A DNA stretch of 64,000 bases from a virus (IMGVR_UViG_3300011116_000920:1-64000), one strand, 5' to 3'; positions 8,483 through 16,404 are shown, counted from the first letter of the stretch. Numbers and translations are program-made. The notes: a model not told the origin generated them from the sequence alone.

Positions 8483-9403
8483 TTAGTTATTTAACCTACG
8501 AGGGAAATATAATTTTTTAAATTCCCAATATTCTTTCATGTAATCAGCCCTCATATTATAATCAGGACTTGTGTGATACCCGGACTTCATCATGCATTTA
8601 CACATATTTCTATAGATTTGAATAGCAGGAAGACTATAATCAGCCTTTCTGCACTTATCATATCTAGGAGCATTGAATACACTAGCCCATACTTTTACAC
8701 CCTCTTCGGTGTTACTTGCAGAAAAGAACTTTTGTTTCATACTTCTTTTCTTTCCTCTAATATACTCTATTGTCTTCAGGTTAACCCAATCGTAATTACC
8801 TATTTTCTTTATACCACCAGGATTACCGTATAATCTCCATAGTTCTGTTTCAACGCCCACAGAGGTAGCCTCCAATATAAAGTAAGCATATATAAAAGAT
8901 ACCGGGAAGTCAGTCATGTGATGTACTGCGTAGAAAAGAGAATCGTAGTTATACAATAGATTCAATCTCCTTAACGTAGTAAGACTTAAACCCTCTAAAT
9001 TTCTAAATCCTTTCTTACGTAGATAATCGGCAGCTTCTTTATGAGTATACTTCTCAAATTCGTGACCATAAGACCTAGAGGCAAATGCTGTGAAAGGAAT
9101 AGCAAAGGGAACGGACTTACTAGGCTTTGCAGTAGTTCCGTTCCTTTGTATATTCACTTTATTTTCTATGTACACTGTATCCTTTACTATCGTATAGTTT
9201 GATTTTTCTATATAGACAGTATCATAAACATATTGCACAACATATTCAATAGAACCTCCGGAGAATATTTCTTGCTTTTGGTAATCAGATATAGCGGTCC
9301 TACTAGTAATAGCGCCCAAGAAAAACGCTGTTACTATTGAAAGCCCGATATAGATAGGCAATCTTTTATTCTCCCGTATATAGGTTTCTACTCTTTCTCC
9401 CAT
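8483..9403 (-). CDS. Membrane-anchored glucosaminidase-like peptidoglycan hydrolase
   Basis: The 306-residue protein has an N-terminal hydrophobic helix (about 17-35) and a C-terminal domain from about residue 112. IYAYFILEATSVGVETELW, with the candidate catalytic glutamate E168, followed by LYGNPGGIKK resembles the glucosaminidase/FlgJ fold, in which a helix ending in a catalytic Glu precedes an N-[LP]-x-G-[IV]-K motif. Such enzymes cleave the glycan chain of peptidoglycan. It may be an inner-membrane-anchored lysin or an injection hydrolase. The window has a second lysis enzyme, an amidase, at 57.2 kb. Confidence 0.65.
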   Translation of the reverse strand: MGERVETYIRENKRLPIYIGLSIVTAFFLGAITSRTAISDYQKQEIFSGGSIEYVVQYVYDTVYIEKSNYTIVKDTVYIENKVNIQRNGTTAKPSKSVPFAIPFTAFASRSYGHEFEKYTHKEAADYLRKKGFRNLEGLSLTTLRRLNLLYNYDSLFYAVHHMTDFPVSFIYAYFILEATSVGVETELWRLYGNPGGIKKIGNYDWVNLKTIEYIRGKKRSMKQKFFSASNTEEGVKVWASVFNAPRYDKCRKADYSLPAIQIYRNMCKCMMKSGYHTSPDYNMRADYMKEYWEFKKLYFPRRLNN

Positions 9404-9404
9404 G

Positions 9405-9668
9405 TTAATCTACACTTACGTTTTCTATAGCGTCTATGATTGCTTTAACTTGACGATATGTTTTATAAACTAGAGAGGCGCTATCAAAAATTGTTACCGA
9501 CCATTCTCCTTGGGACTTATCTAATTCATCGCTACACTCATTCGTAATCAAACTTATGTATGTTCGATCTTTATTTTTTTTGTCAAAGTCATACGCATAG
9601 TAATAAACATCAGGTTCATCTGCGTATTCTTTTGTAAAACCTAATAACTCTAATTCTGCTTCTTTCAT
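9405..9668 (-). CDS. Small hypothetical protein (87 aa)
   Basis: An acidic 87-residue protein starting MKEAELELLGFTKEYADEPD and alternating strands and helices. It lies one base upstream of the hydrolase gene on the same strand. No recognised family. Confidence 0.55.
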   Translation of the reverse strand: MKEAELELLGFTKEYADEPDVYYYAYDFDKKNKDRTYISLITNECSDELDKSQGEWSVTIFDSASLVYKTYRQVKAIIDAIENVSVD

Positions 9669-9722
9669 CTTTTGTCATTTTATATTACGCCAAATAAAGT
9701 TTTAACGAGAGGATTTGGCAAA

Positions 9723-10316
9723 TTATACTCTCTCGATATCATTACCAGGAATCATAGACATATCGGCCTCCAAATAAGATAACGGCTTCAACATCTTACC
9801 ATCCGACATCCTATGGAAATAATAGAAATCTTCACCCTCTACTGTACAGGACTTAATTTCAATAATATCATCCGTAGTCATTCCATACTTCTTCCGAACG
9901 CCTAGCAACTGCGATTCTGCAAGTGACTTTGAGGGCAGGAACTTACTAAAATTACTTTCGTTCACTTTCTCGACAGCTTCAAGGACCGGAATGTCTAATT
10001 GCACTAAGATGCCTAACAATGTATAAATAACATCAACTGCCTCCTTTGCAATGTTCTTCCTGTTAATAAGTTCAAAAGCAATGTTATCATTTAAGTCAGA
10101 ATCATCTAAAGGCATGAACTCATCAATAAATTCAGTGTTTTCATCAAGGAACATAGCTAGCGAGTTCCTTAAATCCTGCACCGTGGTTTGTTCATGTCGT
10201 CCTAACATCTTTTGGAATTTGACAACATCTTCTAATACATCTCTCTTCATCTTTAATGATTTGTGATTGTTGATATAATAAAATTTTGGAATGGACATAA
10301 AAACATTTTTACACAT
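9723..10316 (-). CDS. MazG-like nucleoside triphosphate pyrophosphohydrolase
   Basis: The 197-residue protein has the paired acidic helices of the all-alpha NTP pyrophosphatase superfamily: LDENTEF (E59 and E62) and KEAVDVIYTL (E92 and D95), the metal-binding EXXE...EXXD pattern. These enzymes hydrolyse (d)NTPs to monophosphates, and phage versions can lower alarmones or unusual nucleotides. The C-terminal 60 residues are a separate beta-rich extension. An internal ATG at 10250 (MKRDVLEDV) is an equally plausible start. Confidence 0.75.
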   Translation of the reverse strand: MCKNVFMSIPKFYYINNHKSLKMKRDVLEDVVKFQKMLGRHEQTTVQDLRNSLAMFLDENTEFIDEFMPLDDSDLNDNIAFELINRKNIAKEAVDVIYTLLGILVQLDIPVLEAVEKVNESNFSKFLPSKSLAESQLLGVRKKYGMTTDDIIEIKSCTVEGEDFYYFHRMSDGKMLKPLSYLEADMSMIPGNDIERV

Positions 10317-10384
10317 GCGGACATCTAAGAGGCAGCATGCGAATTAACATTTATTTGTTTGTTTTGAGAGAGGGGAAAGGTTAG

Positions 10385-10456
10385 TAGCGAGAACCAGAGT
10401 CGAACTGATAGTATAGGATCATGAGTCCTATGTGTTAACCATTACACTATCTCGCT
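10385..10456 (-). tRNA. tRNA-Met (anticodon CAT)
   Basis: The 72-nt minus-strand sequence folds into a complete cloverleaf: acceptor AGCGAGA/TCTCGCT, anticodon stem TAGGA/TCCTA with loop CTCATGA (anticodon CAT), and T-arm ATCAG/CTGGT with loop TTCGACT. No CCA is encoded. The CAT anticodon could also be the isoleucine form modified to lysidine. Confidence 0.9.
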
Positions 10457-10461
10457 ATATT

Positions 10462-10563
10462 TTAACCTTGTACTACGGTGGTATAAATTTTACACTCTCG
10501 TAGCATCATTTTTATTTTCTTTGGCACCTTTTGTATAGGCACTTCTTTCTTGGCTTTTTCCAT
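10462..10563 (-). CDS. Very small basic protein (33 aa)
   Basis: A 33-residue, lysine-rich ORF (MEKAKKEVPIQKVPKKIKMM...) begins 17 nt downstream of a well-formed Bacteroidota promoter on the same strand and is followed by the tRNA-Met gene. The promoter position supports translation, but the length gives little statistical support. It could instead be only the leader of a tRNA transcript. Confidence 0.4.
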   Translation of the reverse strand: MEKAKKEVPIQKVPKKIKMMLRECKIYTTVVQG

Positions 10564-10579
10564 ATTGCTAAATTTTAAA

Positions 10580-10611
10580 CAAAGATAAACCAAAAAAGTT
10601 TAATATGCAAG
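10580..10611 (-). promoter_or_regulatory. Bacteroidota-type promoter for the small gene and tRNA-Met
   Basis: On the minus strand, CTTG at 10611-10608 and TATCTTTG at 10587-10580 are separated by exactly 20 nt, the spacing used throughout this genome. It points toward the 33-codon gene and tRNA-Met. Confidence 0.7.
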
Positions 10612-10956
10612 TTTTTTTTCTCTAATCCACTTATTTATTTTTCTCCGCACATCATATCTTACAAAAGCAGGCTCTTTACCATACTTCTTATAGCCCAAGT
10701 AACCAGCATTTCCTGTACTCATGTAGTAAGTCCATCGGCCATTTACTATAACAAAATTATCGGAGTTAGGATTTAGGCACTCCACTAAAGAATTTACGAA
10801 TTGTTTTTGAGACGGAATGGTATCTTCTCCGAACATAAAAGTACCGGATTTGTAAGATGCCCAGGGCCCGTTGTTTACTAGAATAGAATCTTGATATCTT
10901 TGACTTAAAGCTAGAGTGCTAACTAAAAGACAAAGAACTACTAGATAAGTTCTCAT
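10600..10956 (-). CDS. Secreted small protein with signal peptide (118 aa)
   Basis: The first 18 residues (MRTYLVVLCLLVSTLALS) form a classical signal peptide with probable cleavage before QRYQDS. The mature part of about 100 residues is aromatic-rich and mixed alpha/beta, with no recognised family. Export to the periplasm suggests a role in surface exclusion or lysis, which is only inference. A second signal-peptide protein, at 36515, has a similar size. Confidence 0.65.
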   Translation of the reverse strand: MRTYLVVLCLLVSTLALSQRYQDSILVNNGPWASYKSGTFMFGEDTIPSQKQFVNSLVECLNPNSDNFVIVNGRWTYYMSTGNAGYLGYKKYGKEPAFVRYDVRRKINKWIREKKLAY

Positions 10957-11009
10957 TGGTTTGATTTTTAGTATATATATGTACTATGAGTACAATTTTG
11001 TGCTTTATT

Positions 11010-11303
11010 TTAAACTTTTTCTTTCATATACTTCATACTTACAAATTTTCCACTTAGGCTACCAAAAATATAAGAGGCAATCATATAGAGATTTCCTTGT
11101 ATCAGAGCATCAATAGAAAAGTAAAGAGAAGCAAGAGATACGACATTTATCATAAGGCTGTTTATTAAGGATTTATTAATTTGTTTGTTATAGGTATATT
11201 GTATTTCAAGCGTCTTCAATATGTTAAAAGAAAATTGAAATATAAACAAAAGTATCACATCCATATTATCGGTAATCGTATTTAGCACTGTCATATAAAG
11301 CAT
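11010..11303 (-). CDS. Small membrane protein, possibly DUF5698-like
   Basis: The 97-residue protein is mostly hydrophobic with three likely membrane helices (about 14-33, 48-66, 70-85) and a basic C-terminus. The pattern resembles small integral membrane proteins of the DUF5698 type found in phages and Bacteroidota, but this is a weak match by eye. A holin role is possible given nearby hydrolases. Its start overlaps the end of the methyltransferase-like gene by 38 nt; a later internal start (MDVILLF) would remove the overlap. Confidence 0.5.
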   Translation of the reverse strand: MLYMTVLNTITDNMDVILLFIFQFSFNILKTLEIQYTYNKQINKSLINSLMINVVSLASLYFSIDALIQGNLYMIASYIFGSLSGKFVSMKYMKEKV

Positions 11304-11832
11304 TCAAGTCATCCATGTTAATATTTTCCTTCGGCCGGACCTCGACAAGTGTACCGGTTTGGCTCACAATCTCGACGTACCGCAAGATATCGTGGTAGTG
11401 GGTACGAGAAGTAAAGTCATGTATTAAAATCGATTGTACGCCTTTTATGACCGCTTTACAGGCACAGGCTAATCTAAACCTACCATCCACTAACGCAACA
11501 TCTATATCCTCGTACTTATCAATAACACTAGAATACAAAGGAAAGTTGTCTTTCTTCTTGTTATCTTGAGGTCTACCCATACTCTCCCCAGCATTAATGT
11601 CAATATGGTGAAACGTAATATCTGGGTGGATCTTTACTGCCTCGTATTGCTTCACCTCGTCTATCCACATTTTTTGAGACTCTACCGATACTACCTTCCC
11701 CGCCCCATTTTTGCACGCTCGGAAAGTACTACCGCCGGATCCCCACTCGAAGTAAAAGCCCACACCCCGGACAGCATTTACAAACATTTCCTCCTCATCT
11801 TTTTTCATTAATATACCCGGCTCTTTTTTCAT
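11266..11832 (-). CDS. SAM-dependent methyltransferase-like protein
   Basis: The 188-residue protein has a Rossmann-type start with FEWGSGGST (SAM-binding motif I) near residues 28-36, an acidic loop end (VVSVESQ), and VALVDGRFR as the motif IV strand. This matches class I methyltransferases found beside glycan-synthesis genes. The substrate cannot be inferred. It is the first gene of the minus-strand group and is preceded by a long AT-rich gap. Confidence 0.65.
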   Translation of the reverse strand: MKKEPGILMKKDEEEMFVNAVRGVGFYFEWGSGGSTFRACKNGAGKVVSVESQKMWIDEVKQYEAVKIHPDITFHHIDINAGESMGRPQDNKKKDNFPLYSSVIDKYEDIDVALVDGRFRLACACKAVIKGVQSILIHDFTSRTHYHDILRYVEIVSQTGTLVEVRPKENINMDDLNALYDSAKYDYR

Positions 11833-12665
11833 AAATTCTTTTTACATGTTTCCTAATTTCTTTCATATATAAGTACATTCAGAGAGCATTCTTATTACAT
11901 CATTATTGCATTTTACATATTATCATCTTTTCATTTTACATTTTATAACATTTTCTCTATATTTACTTATTATTCTTTTTTTCATTTAATATCTCATGCT
12001 TTCTTAAATCTTATTTTTCATTCAATATCTCATGTATTTTAAATCTTATTTTTCATTTAGTACCAATCCATATTTCATCTTAGTTTCATGTTATTTTTAT
12101 TTTATATTTCATGTGTTTTTCATCCTATTTTCATGTATTTTTCATTTTGTTTTCATGTATCTTAAATGTAAAAGACATCTGTAGTCATTTTTATTTGTCC
12201 GCGGTTTTTTAAATATTGATTCCCGAGAGATGCCGAAATCGTATAGGGAAAACATAAAGTCTTGGTAATTAATAGGTTGCTTAGTTAATTACTTCAAATG
12301 GTATATAAATAACTAGTAGGGAAAAAAATGGACCTCGATATGTGAATTGGTATATCCCCGCACCTATTTTTTGGCTTTTTTGTGGCTTATGGAAAATAAT
12401 GGAATGGCTGAAACCCTTATGGTTATTGGGTTTCTGATCAAAAGTCAATTTTTTTGAAAAATAGTGCTTGACACCCAATATCTGAAAACCTATCTTTGTA
12501 TCGTTCTTATTGCTTAACGCATGAACACATGTACAAACGTGTACATGAAATTTGAAACGTCGAAAGTTTATATCTAATGTGTACGAGGAATACACAAAGG
12601 ATATAAAGGAATAAAAATAATTTAAAAAAAACTTGCAAATAGTTTTTACTTTCAAAAAAAGTTTT
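11833..12665. repeat. AT-rich non-coding gap with degenerate TTTTCAT repeats
   Basis: This divergent gap between the minus-strand group and the small-gene array holds many TTTTCAT(T/G) words on the plus strand. Three near-copies start with TTCATT at 11981, 12017 and 12052 (period about 36 nt, each with AATATCTCATG or a variant). No TAnnTTTG promoter is visible before 12666. A 124-codon minus-strand ORF inside (12281-12655) looks spurious. It may hold a divergent control region or replication origin, but I see no iteron-like array. Confidence 0.5.
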
Positions 12666-12673
12666 TAGATTTG
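12666..12673 (+). promoter_or_regulatory. Promoter -7 element TAGATTTG
   Basis: TAGATTTG fits TAnnTTTG. The position 20 nt upstream reads AGTTT rather than TTTG. The same flanking words (AAAAACTTGCAA, then TAGTTT) recur before the -7 element at 13204, so the two form a related pair. TGCAAAT upstream and ATTTGCA at the -7 form an inverted repeat. Confidence 0.55.
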
Positions 12674-12716
12674 CATCATCAAATTAATTTTTAACCACTT
12701 TTAAAATCTTTTAATT

Positions 12717-12842
12717 ATGAAAAAGCAGGATTATTTAATCATCGCCGTAGGTATCATCATTGCCGCTATCTTTTTGGTAACTTTGGTTACCGTAGCACTA
12801 ACCGTTAATACGGCGAATGCTGGGTTACACATGACCCCTTAA
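12717..12842 (+). CDS. Tiny membrane protein (41 aa)
   Basis: A 41-residue ORF follows a promoter and the leader TTAACCACTTTTAAAA. The product MKKQDYLIIAVGIIIAAIFL... has one long hydrophobic helix (residues 6-30) and a short polar tail ending in TANAGLHMTP. The VNTANA end of the helix could be a signal-peptidase site, so it may be either a membrane peptide or a secreted precursor. It is the first gene of the small-gene array. Confidence 0.65.
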   Translation: MKKQDYLIIAVGIIIAAIFLVTLVTVALTVNTANAGLHMTP

Positions 12843-12924
12843 TCATGTGCTAAAGGGGGTGCGACCTTGAAAAAAACGCATGTTTTTTTAATCATTTTTT
12901 AATAATTTTTTAAATCTTAATGTT

Positions 12925-13155
12925 ATGTTTAATTTATTAGTTTCATTAACTCACGAACAACTATTTTGGAGTTTATTAGCTTCAATTGCTATGATAATAG
13001 CTTCTTTAGGATATTTTTTGGTATGGCTTGATAAAGTCATGCAAACTGACCCTAATAAAAGGAACGAAGCTTTATTAATCTTTTGGTTATTTGCACAAGG
13101 CTTATTGTTCGCCATTGAGCTTGATTGTATGATTTATTGTATAAATCACGCTTAA
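12925..13155 (+). CDS. Small membrane protein (76 aa), two helices
   Basis: The 76-residue product has two hydrophobic helices (about 13-35 and 46-70) joined by the polar loop MQTDPNKRNEA, giving a hairpin in the membrane. It is in the same transcription unit as the tiny membrane protein upstream. Function unknown; a host-envelope role is an inference from topology. Confidence 0.65.
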   Translation: MFNLLVSLTHEQLFWSLLASIAMIIASLGYFLVWLDKVMQTDPNKRNEALLIFWLFAQGLLFAIELDCMIYCINHA

Positions 13156-13203
13156 ACTTTTAAAAAAAACTTGCAAGGTAGTTTCTTTTGTCAAAAAGTT
13201 TTT

Positions 13204-13211
13204 TATCTTTG
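13204..13211 (+). promoter_or_regulatory. Promoter -7 element TATCTTTG
   Basis: TATCTTTG precedes the gene at 13259 with the leader AACAAATCAATTAAC. The -33 position reads GTTT instead of TTTG, as in the related promoter at 12666. Confidence 0.55.
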
Positions 13212-13258
13212 CACTAACAAATCAATTAACATTTTTTTAATCTTTAAATCTTATTATT

Positions 13259-13591
13259 ATGCAAAAAGAACTTGAATTGTTTCTTAGAAACGCAAGGATT
13301 GTTAACCAATCCAATTCTTTAGTGGAAAAAAACCCCCGTCGCTTCATGCGTGCGGGACAATGGGTAACAGAATATACCGTCCACATATTTAATGAAATAG
13401 CGGGACTATCCCTAAGGGGAAAAATTTACAATTATGAGGGCGGCCGGGTTGAAACTTTTTTAGTATATTCTTGTTATGGAGACCTTTGGATTTCTAAACA
13501 AGAGGACCAAAGAAGGTCTAAAATTATGGGGCACCTTAAAAAATATGGTGCCATGTACGAAATTGAACCGCCAATAAGGTGGTTCAATTAA
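13259..13591 (+). CDS. Small hypothetical protein (110 aa)
   Basis: A basic 110-residue protein starting MQKELELFLRNARIVNQSNS, with own promoter and A/T-rich leader ending TTATTATT just before ATG. It contains two strand-rich blocks (YTVHIFNEIAG, VETFLVYSCYGDLWIS) and ends with YEIEPPIRWFN. A rho-independent terminator follows within 10 nt. No family recognised. Confidence 0.65.
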   Translation: MQKELELFLRNARIVNQSNSLVEKNPRRFMRAGQWVTEYTVHIFNEIAGLSLRGKIYNYEGGRVETFLVYSCYGDLWISKQEDQRRSKIMGHLKKYGAMYEIEPPIRWFN

Positions 13592-13597
13592 AAGAAA

Positions 13598-13631
13598 GCC
13601 CTGGACCGGTAACGGTTCGGGGTTTTTTTTT
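13598..13631 (+). terminator. Rho-independent terminator
   Basis: An imperfect GC stem (CCCTGGACCG / CGGTTCGGGG) with a GTAA loop is followed by nine T residues. Confidence 0.85.
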
Positions 13632-13639
13632 GCCCGGTT

Positions 13640-14410
13640 CTAACCACCATTAGATCCGGGCTTCGCCCGACGACGTACAGGGCACCTACCGACAGACCGA
13701 ACTACAGAAAGACCGACGCACCTACCTAACGACAGGGCATTGGACAGGCGTACATTAGACAGGACAATCTCGCGGGGCCCTACATACATCAACACATCAC
13801 ACATACACTACATACATCATACATTACATACACATGATACAATAGATGATACAATAGATAGATAACATGATAGATAGATATAATAAATAAGATACAATAG
13901 AAATATATAATGAATTGCCTGATAAGATATGTACCATGTATATTAGATGTATATTAGATGTTATATAGATTAAATGATATACCTTATGTTGTATAGATGT
14001 TATATAGATTAAATGATGTTATATAGATTAGATGATAGATGTATTAGATGCTATATAGATTGTTTAATAAATGTTATATGATTATTAGGATATGTTATTT
14101 AAATGTTGTATATTAGATGTATGTTAGATAGATGTATAATAAGAATAATGTATGTTAGATGTTATATAGATTAGATGATATAATAGATGATATGTAATAG
14201 ATGTATACTGGAATAGATTAGTATAGTAGATGTTATATAGATGATAGGATGTATGTTAGATGTTTACTGTATGCTGGATGGATGGTATGATAGTTGGTAG
14301 AGCCCCGCGGAAAAACAGCACAACGGAACCGACGAACGGACAGGACCGACGGATAGACCCAACGAAAGGACGGACAGAATGACGGACGGATAGGATGAAT
14401 CGATTGACGG
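13640..14410. repeat. Non-coding repeat region: GACGGA-rich flanks and ATATAGATT core
   Basis: About 770 nt without a credible gene. Both flanks (13660-13770 and 14300-14410) carry repeated CGGACGGA/ACCGACGGA words. The core (about 13800-14290) is AT-only in large part and is built of degenerate copies of TAGATGTTATATAGATTAGATGAT-like units, each broken by small changes. A similar AT-rich element with ATGTTATATGGATGAT lies at 40.2-40.3 kb. No promoter consensus is seen until class A copy 1. Confidence 0.6.
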
Positions 14411-14415
14411 ACGAA

Positions 14416-14532
14416 TTTCAATCGGGATGAGAGGAAGGAAGCCCGAGTAAATTTTTTGAGGTCAAAATATGGTGTTTTTGGTAAAATATATGTACCAATA
14501 TTATGAATTTATAGTTTTCTGTTGTATATTTG
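14416..14532 (+). promoter_or_regulatory. Class A hairpin-promoter cassette, copy 1
   Basis: It starts TTTCAATCGGG, carries the hairpin loop GAGAGGAAGGA then AAGCCCGAGTAAATTTTTTG, and ends with the -7 element TATATTTG. The left stem has one mismatch (GGGAT). This copy lacks a TTG at the -33 position (ATATTA instead). Length 117 nt as in the other copies. Confidence 0.75.
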
Positions 14533-14576
14533 TAGGGCAGTCGCAAATGAGCAACTGGCTTAAACTTTGAAAAAAA

Positions 14577-14849
14577 ATGGAACAAATCTTTTTTGTGGTT
14601 TCGGCTGGATTCACAGTCCAAAACCAACAGACAGGCAAGGCGAAAAATTACCTCGTAGAGGTAATCGTCAAGTATTCACAGAAAAGCGATAGCAATACAG
14701 TTATCGCATACCTTGAAAATCCGAAAAGGAAAGAAGGTGTGAAAATCTTCGAAAATTTCCCTGTAGATGTAAAAGAGTTTATTCTACAGGGAGGCACCTG
14801 GAGGAGATGTAGAATGGAGGAGTTAAAAATCCTTCAATCACAAAATTAA
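14577..14849 (+). CDS. Small hypothetical protein (90 aa)
   Basis: A basic 90-residue protein, MEQIFFVVSAGFTVQNQQTG..., with beta strands in the first half (YLVEVIVKYSQKSDSNTVIAY) and a tail with several lysines. It follows class A cassette 1 by 44 nt and is closed by a terminator, so it is a single-gene unit. Unknown family. Confidence 0.65.
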   Translation: MEQIFFVVSAGFTVQNQQTGKAKNYLVEVIVKYSQKSDSNTVIAYLENPKRKEGVKIFENFPVDVKEFILQGGTWRRCRMEELKILQSQN

Positions 14850-14853
14850 GACA

Positions 14854-14885
14854 AGCCCCGCGGTGACAGAGCGGGGCTATCTTTT
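14854..14885 (+). terminator. Rho-independent terminator
   Basis: Stem AGCCCCGC / GCGGGGCT, followed by ATCTTTTG. The same stem with loop GGTGACAGA recurs at 15505. Confidence 0.8.
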
Positions 14886-14922
14886 GTTTCAAAGTAATTG
14901 TAACCAATTAAATCTATTATAT

Positions 14923-15060
14923 ATGGAATTTACAAGTTTTGAGGAGTTCTTAGATATTAGATTAGACTCTTCGTTTTTAGAACAGTGGGCTGATGATTTC
15001 GCCCTCAATGAACTCTTAGCGGAAATAGAACAAGAGAAGGAAGAGGAAGAAGAGGAGTAA
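14923..15060 (+). CDS. Small acidic protein (45 aa)
   Basis: ATG 14923 was chosen because it follows the leader TAACCAATTAAATCTATT, while the upstream in-frame ATG at 14863 lies in the terminator stem region. The 45-residue product starts MEFTSFEEFLDIRLDSSFLE and ends in a run of glutamates (EKEEEEEE), net strongly acidic. This is like DNA-mimic or host-factor-binding phage peptides, but there is no specific evidence for that. Confidence 0.6.
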   Translation: MEFTSFEEFLDIRLDSSFLEQWADDFALNELLAEIEQEKEEEEEE

Positions 15061-15065
15061 AACGG

Positions 15066-15100
15066 AAGCCCCCGGACGGAAACGGACGGGGGCTCTCTCT
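15066..15100 (+). terminator. Rho-independent terminator
   Basis: Stem AGCCCCCG / CGGGGGCT with loop GACGGAAACGGA, followed by CTCTCTTATT. Confidence 0.75.
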
Positions 15101-15135
15101 TATTCAATGGAACGCAGCCGGAGAGGGCTAGCGTA

Positions 15136-15252
15136 TTTCAATCGGGCTGAGAGGAAGGAAGCCCGAGTAAATTTTTTGAGGGCAAAATATGGCGTTTTTG
15201 GTAAAATATATGTGAAAATACTTGCATTATATGGTATTATAGCGTATATTTG
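15136..15252 (+). promoter_or_regulatory. Class A hairpin-promoter cassette, copy 2
   Basis: Hairpin TCGGGCT / AGCCCGA with loop GAGAGGAAGGA, then GTAAATTTTTTGAGGGCAA and a promoter with CTTG (15221) and TATATTTG (15245), spacer 20 nt. Total length 117 nt. Confidence 0.85.
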
Positions 15253-15283
15253 TATCATTAATTAACTACTTAAATTTTCTGTT

Positions 15284-15496
15284 ATGGAAAAATTATTTTT
15301 CGGCGACGTAGTCGCATTCAATTTTTATCAGCTTGCCAATGGCAAGTGGGCAGGTCGTAATTCGTCACATGTCTATGTGACAGTTAAACCTTTCCCAAAG
15401 GGCGTAAGCCCTGTAAGATTTAAGCACGAACGTTGCGTTCGTGCAACACCAAAGCAATCCCACGAGTATCTAGATGCGTTCATCATACGTCTCTAG
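15284..15496 (+). CDS. Small hypothetical protein (70 aa)
   Basis: A basic 70-residue protein with a compact beta-rich pattern (GDVVAFNFYQLANGKWAGRN, HVYVTVKPFPKGV), suggesting a small barrel. Driven by class A copy 2 and closed by a terminator. No family recognised. Confidence 0.65.
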   Translation: MEKLFFGDVVAFNFYQLANGKWAGRNSSHVYVTVKPFPKGVSPVRFKHERCVRATPKQSHEYLDAFIIRL

Positions 15497-15504
15497 TTCA
15501 GTAA

Positions 15505-15536
15505 AGCCCCGCGGTGACAGAGCGGGGCAATTTTTA
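15505..15536 (+). terminator. Rho-independent terminator
   Basis: Stem GCCCCGC / GCGGGGC with loop GGTGACAGA, followed by AATTTTTAACC; near-identical to that at 14854. Confidence 0.8.
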
Positions 15537-15554
15537 ACCAATTAACAAAAAAAA

Positions 15555-15740
15555 ATGATTTTATTGATTAAATTAACAACCGCCGCCGCTTTATCAGCAA
15601 ACCGTGGCGGGTTCATCGAACCGGGGGAAGCCTCTCCCGAATTTCAAAAGTTAATCTTAATACTACTACTATTAGCGGTAGTATTATCAGCAATCTTTAC
15701 TCTCCTAGATATAAGGAGAGAAAAGAAAAGATTAAAATAA
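15555..15740 (+). CDS. Small membrane protein (61 aa)
   Basis: The 61-residue protein has a semi-polar N-terminal half, one strong membrane helix (about 31-51, LILILLLLAVVLSAIFTLL) and a basic tail DIRREKKRLK, predicting N-out/C-in topology. It lacks its own class A module and follows a terminator by 18 nt, so it is probably read through from the 15284 unit. Confidence 0.6.
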   Translation: MILLIKLTTAAALSANRGGFIEPGEASPEFQKLILILLLLAVVLSAIFTLLDIRREKKRLK

Positions 15741-15744
15741 AAGA

Positions 15745-15778
15745 AGCCCCGGTCGAAAACGACCGGGGTTTTTTTTTG
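15745..15778 (+). terminator. Rho-independent terminator
   Basis: Perfect stem CCCCGGTCG / CGACCGGGG with loop AAAA, followed by nine T. Confidence 0.9.
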
Positions 15779-15818
15779 CCCAAACGGAACGTATCGAAAC
15801 GGAACGGGTGCCGACGAA

Positions 15819-15935
15819 TTTCAATCAGGCTGAGAGGAGCGAAGCCTGAGTAAATTTTTTGGGATTGAAATATGGTGTTTTTAGCAAAATAATTGAGTAA
15901 AAACTTGTATTTTTCAGTTTTATATTGTACTTTTG
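15819..15935 (+). promoter_or_regulatory. Class A hairpin-promoter cassette, copy 3
   Basis: The stem here is TCAGGCT / AGCCTGA, a compensated G-C to A-T change relative to copies 2 and 5; the loop is GAGAGGAGCGA. Promoter CTTG (15904), 20 nt, TACTTTTG (15928). Length 117 nt. Confidence 0.85.
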
Positions 15936-15965
15936 AGTCATTGTTAATCACTTAAATATTTAGCT

Positions 15966-16238
15966 ATGCAAAATTTAAAAGTTTTGAGCGTACGCTCAAA
16001 AAAAGAAAACCCAACTTATAACGAACTAAGCATCTTGCGTACTCACGCAAGGTCAATTAGTTTCTCTCGAGAGAGAGATATTGTTGAGCTTTTGGAGAAA
16101 TCCACAGAAGGTAGTATAACCCTGGAAGTAGGCAGAAATGTCTACGATTGCGCGGGACCAGGGTGGAGTCACTCCTGTAATTATGAAATACTAGGGGAGG
16201 CTACCTATGCTATAGGGAATCCCTGGGACTCTATATGA
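15966..16238 (+). CDS. Small hypothetical protein (90 aa)
   Basis: A 90-residue protein starting MQNLKVLSVRSKKENPTYNE. The C-terminal part holds VYDCAGPGWSHSCNYEILG, with two cysteines. Driven by class A copy 3. Unknown family. Confidence 0.65.
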   Translation: MQNLKVLSVRSKKENPTYNELSILRTHARSISFSRERDIVELLEKSTEGSITLEVGRNVYDCAGPGWSHSCNYEILGEATYAIGNPWDSI

Positions 16239-16248
16239 ATAAATAAGA

Positions 16249-16280
16249 TTGCCCCTCGCCAAAAGCGGGGGGCAATTTTT
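16249..16280 (+). terminator. Rho-independent terminator
   Basis: Stem TTGCCCC / GGGGCAA with an inner GC/GC pair, followed by TTTTT. Confidence 0.8.
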
Positions 16281-16302
16281 AACCGTTTAAATTAAAAAAA
16301 AA

Positions 16303-16404
16303 ATGAAAAATCAAAAGGTAGAAAACGAAGTCGTATGGATTGCGGCATTAGTTTTATTCGTATCTGTTCTCTTTATATCCGCAGGCATGGCTTGTGGATG
16401 CTAA
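16303..16404 (+). CDS. Tiny membrane protein (33 aa)
   Basis: A 33-residue ORF with the leader AACCGTTTAAATTAAAAAAAAA before ATG. Residues 12-29 (WIAALVLFVSVLFISAGM) form a membrane helix, and the protein ends with ACGC. Like the 15555 and 18161 genes, it is a second membrane-peptide gene placed between a terminator and another terminator. Confidence 0.6.
   Translation: MKNQKVENEVVWIAALVLFVSVLFISAGMACGC

Noticed and set aside
12281-12655. 124-codon minus-strand ORF in the long gap
   Set aside because: It lies in low-complexity AT-rich DNA with a biased, phenylalanine-rich product, no promoter or leader of the type used here, and no motif.
14233-14421. Minus-strand ORF across the GACGGA repeats
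   Set aside because: The serine/arginine/proline-rich product is a translation of the repeats, not a gene.
15136-15180. TPP-riboswitch-like CTGAGAGGA in the class A hairpin
   Set aside because: The thiamin box is missing, the hairpin lies upstream of the promoter of the next gene, and the loop is a plain purine stretch.
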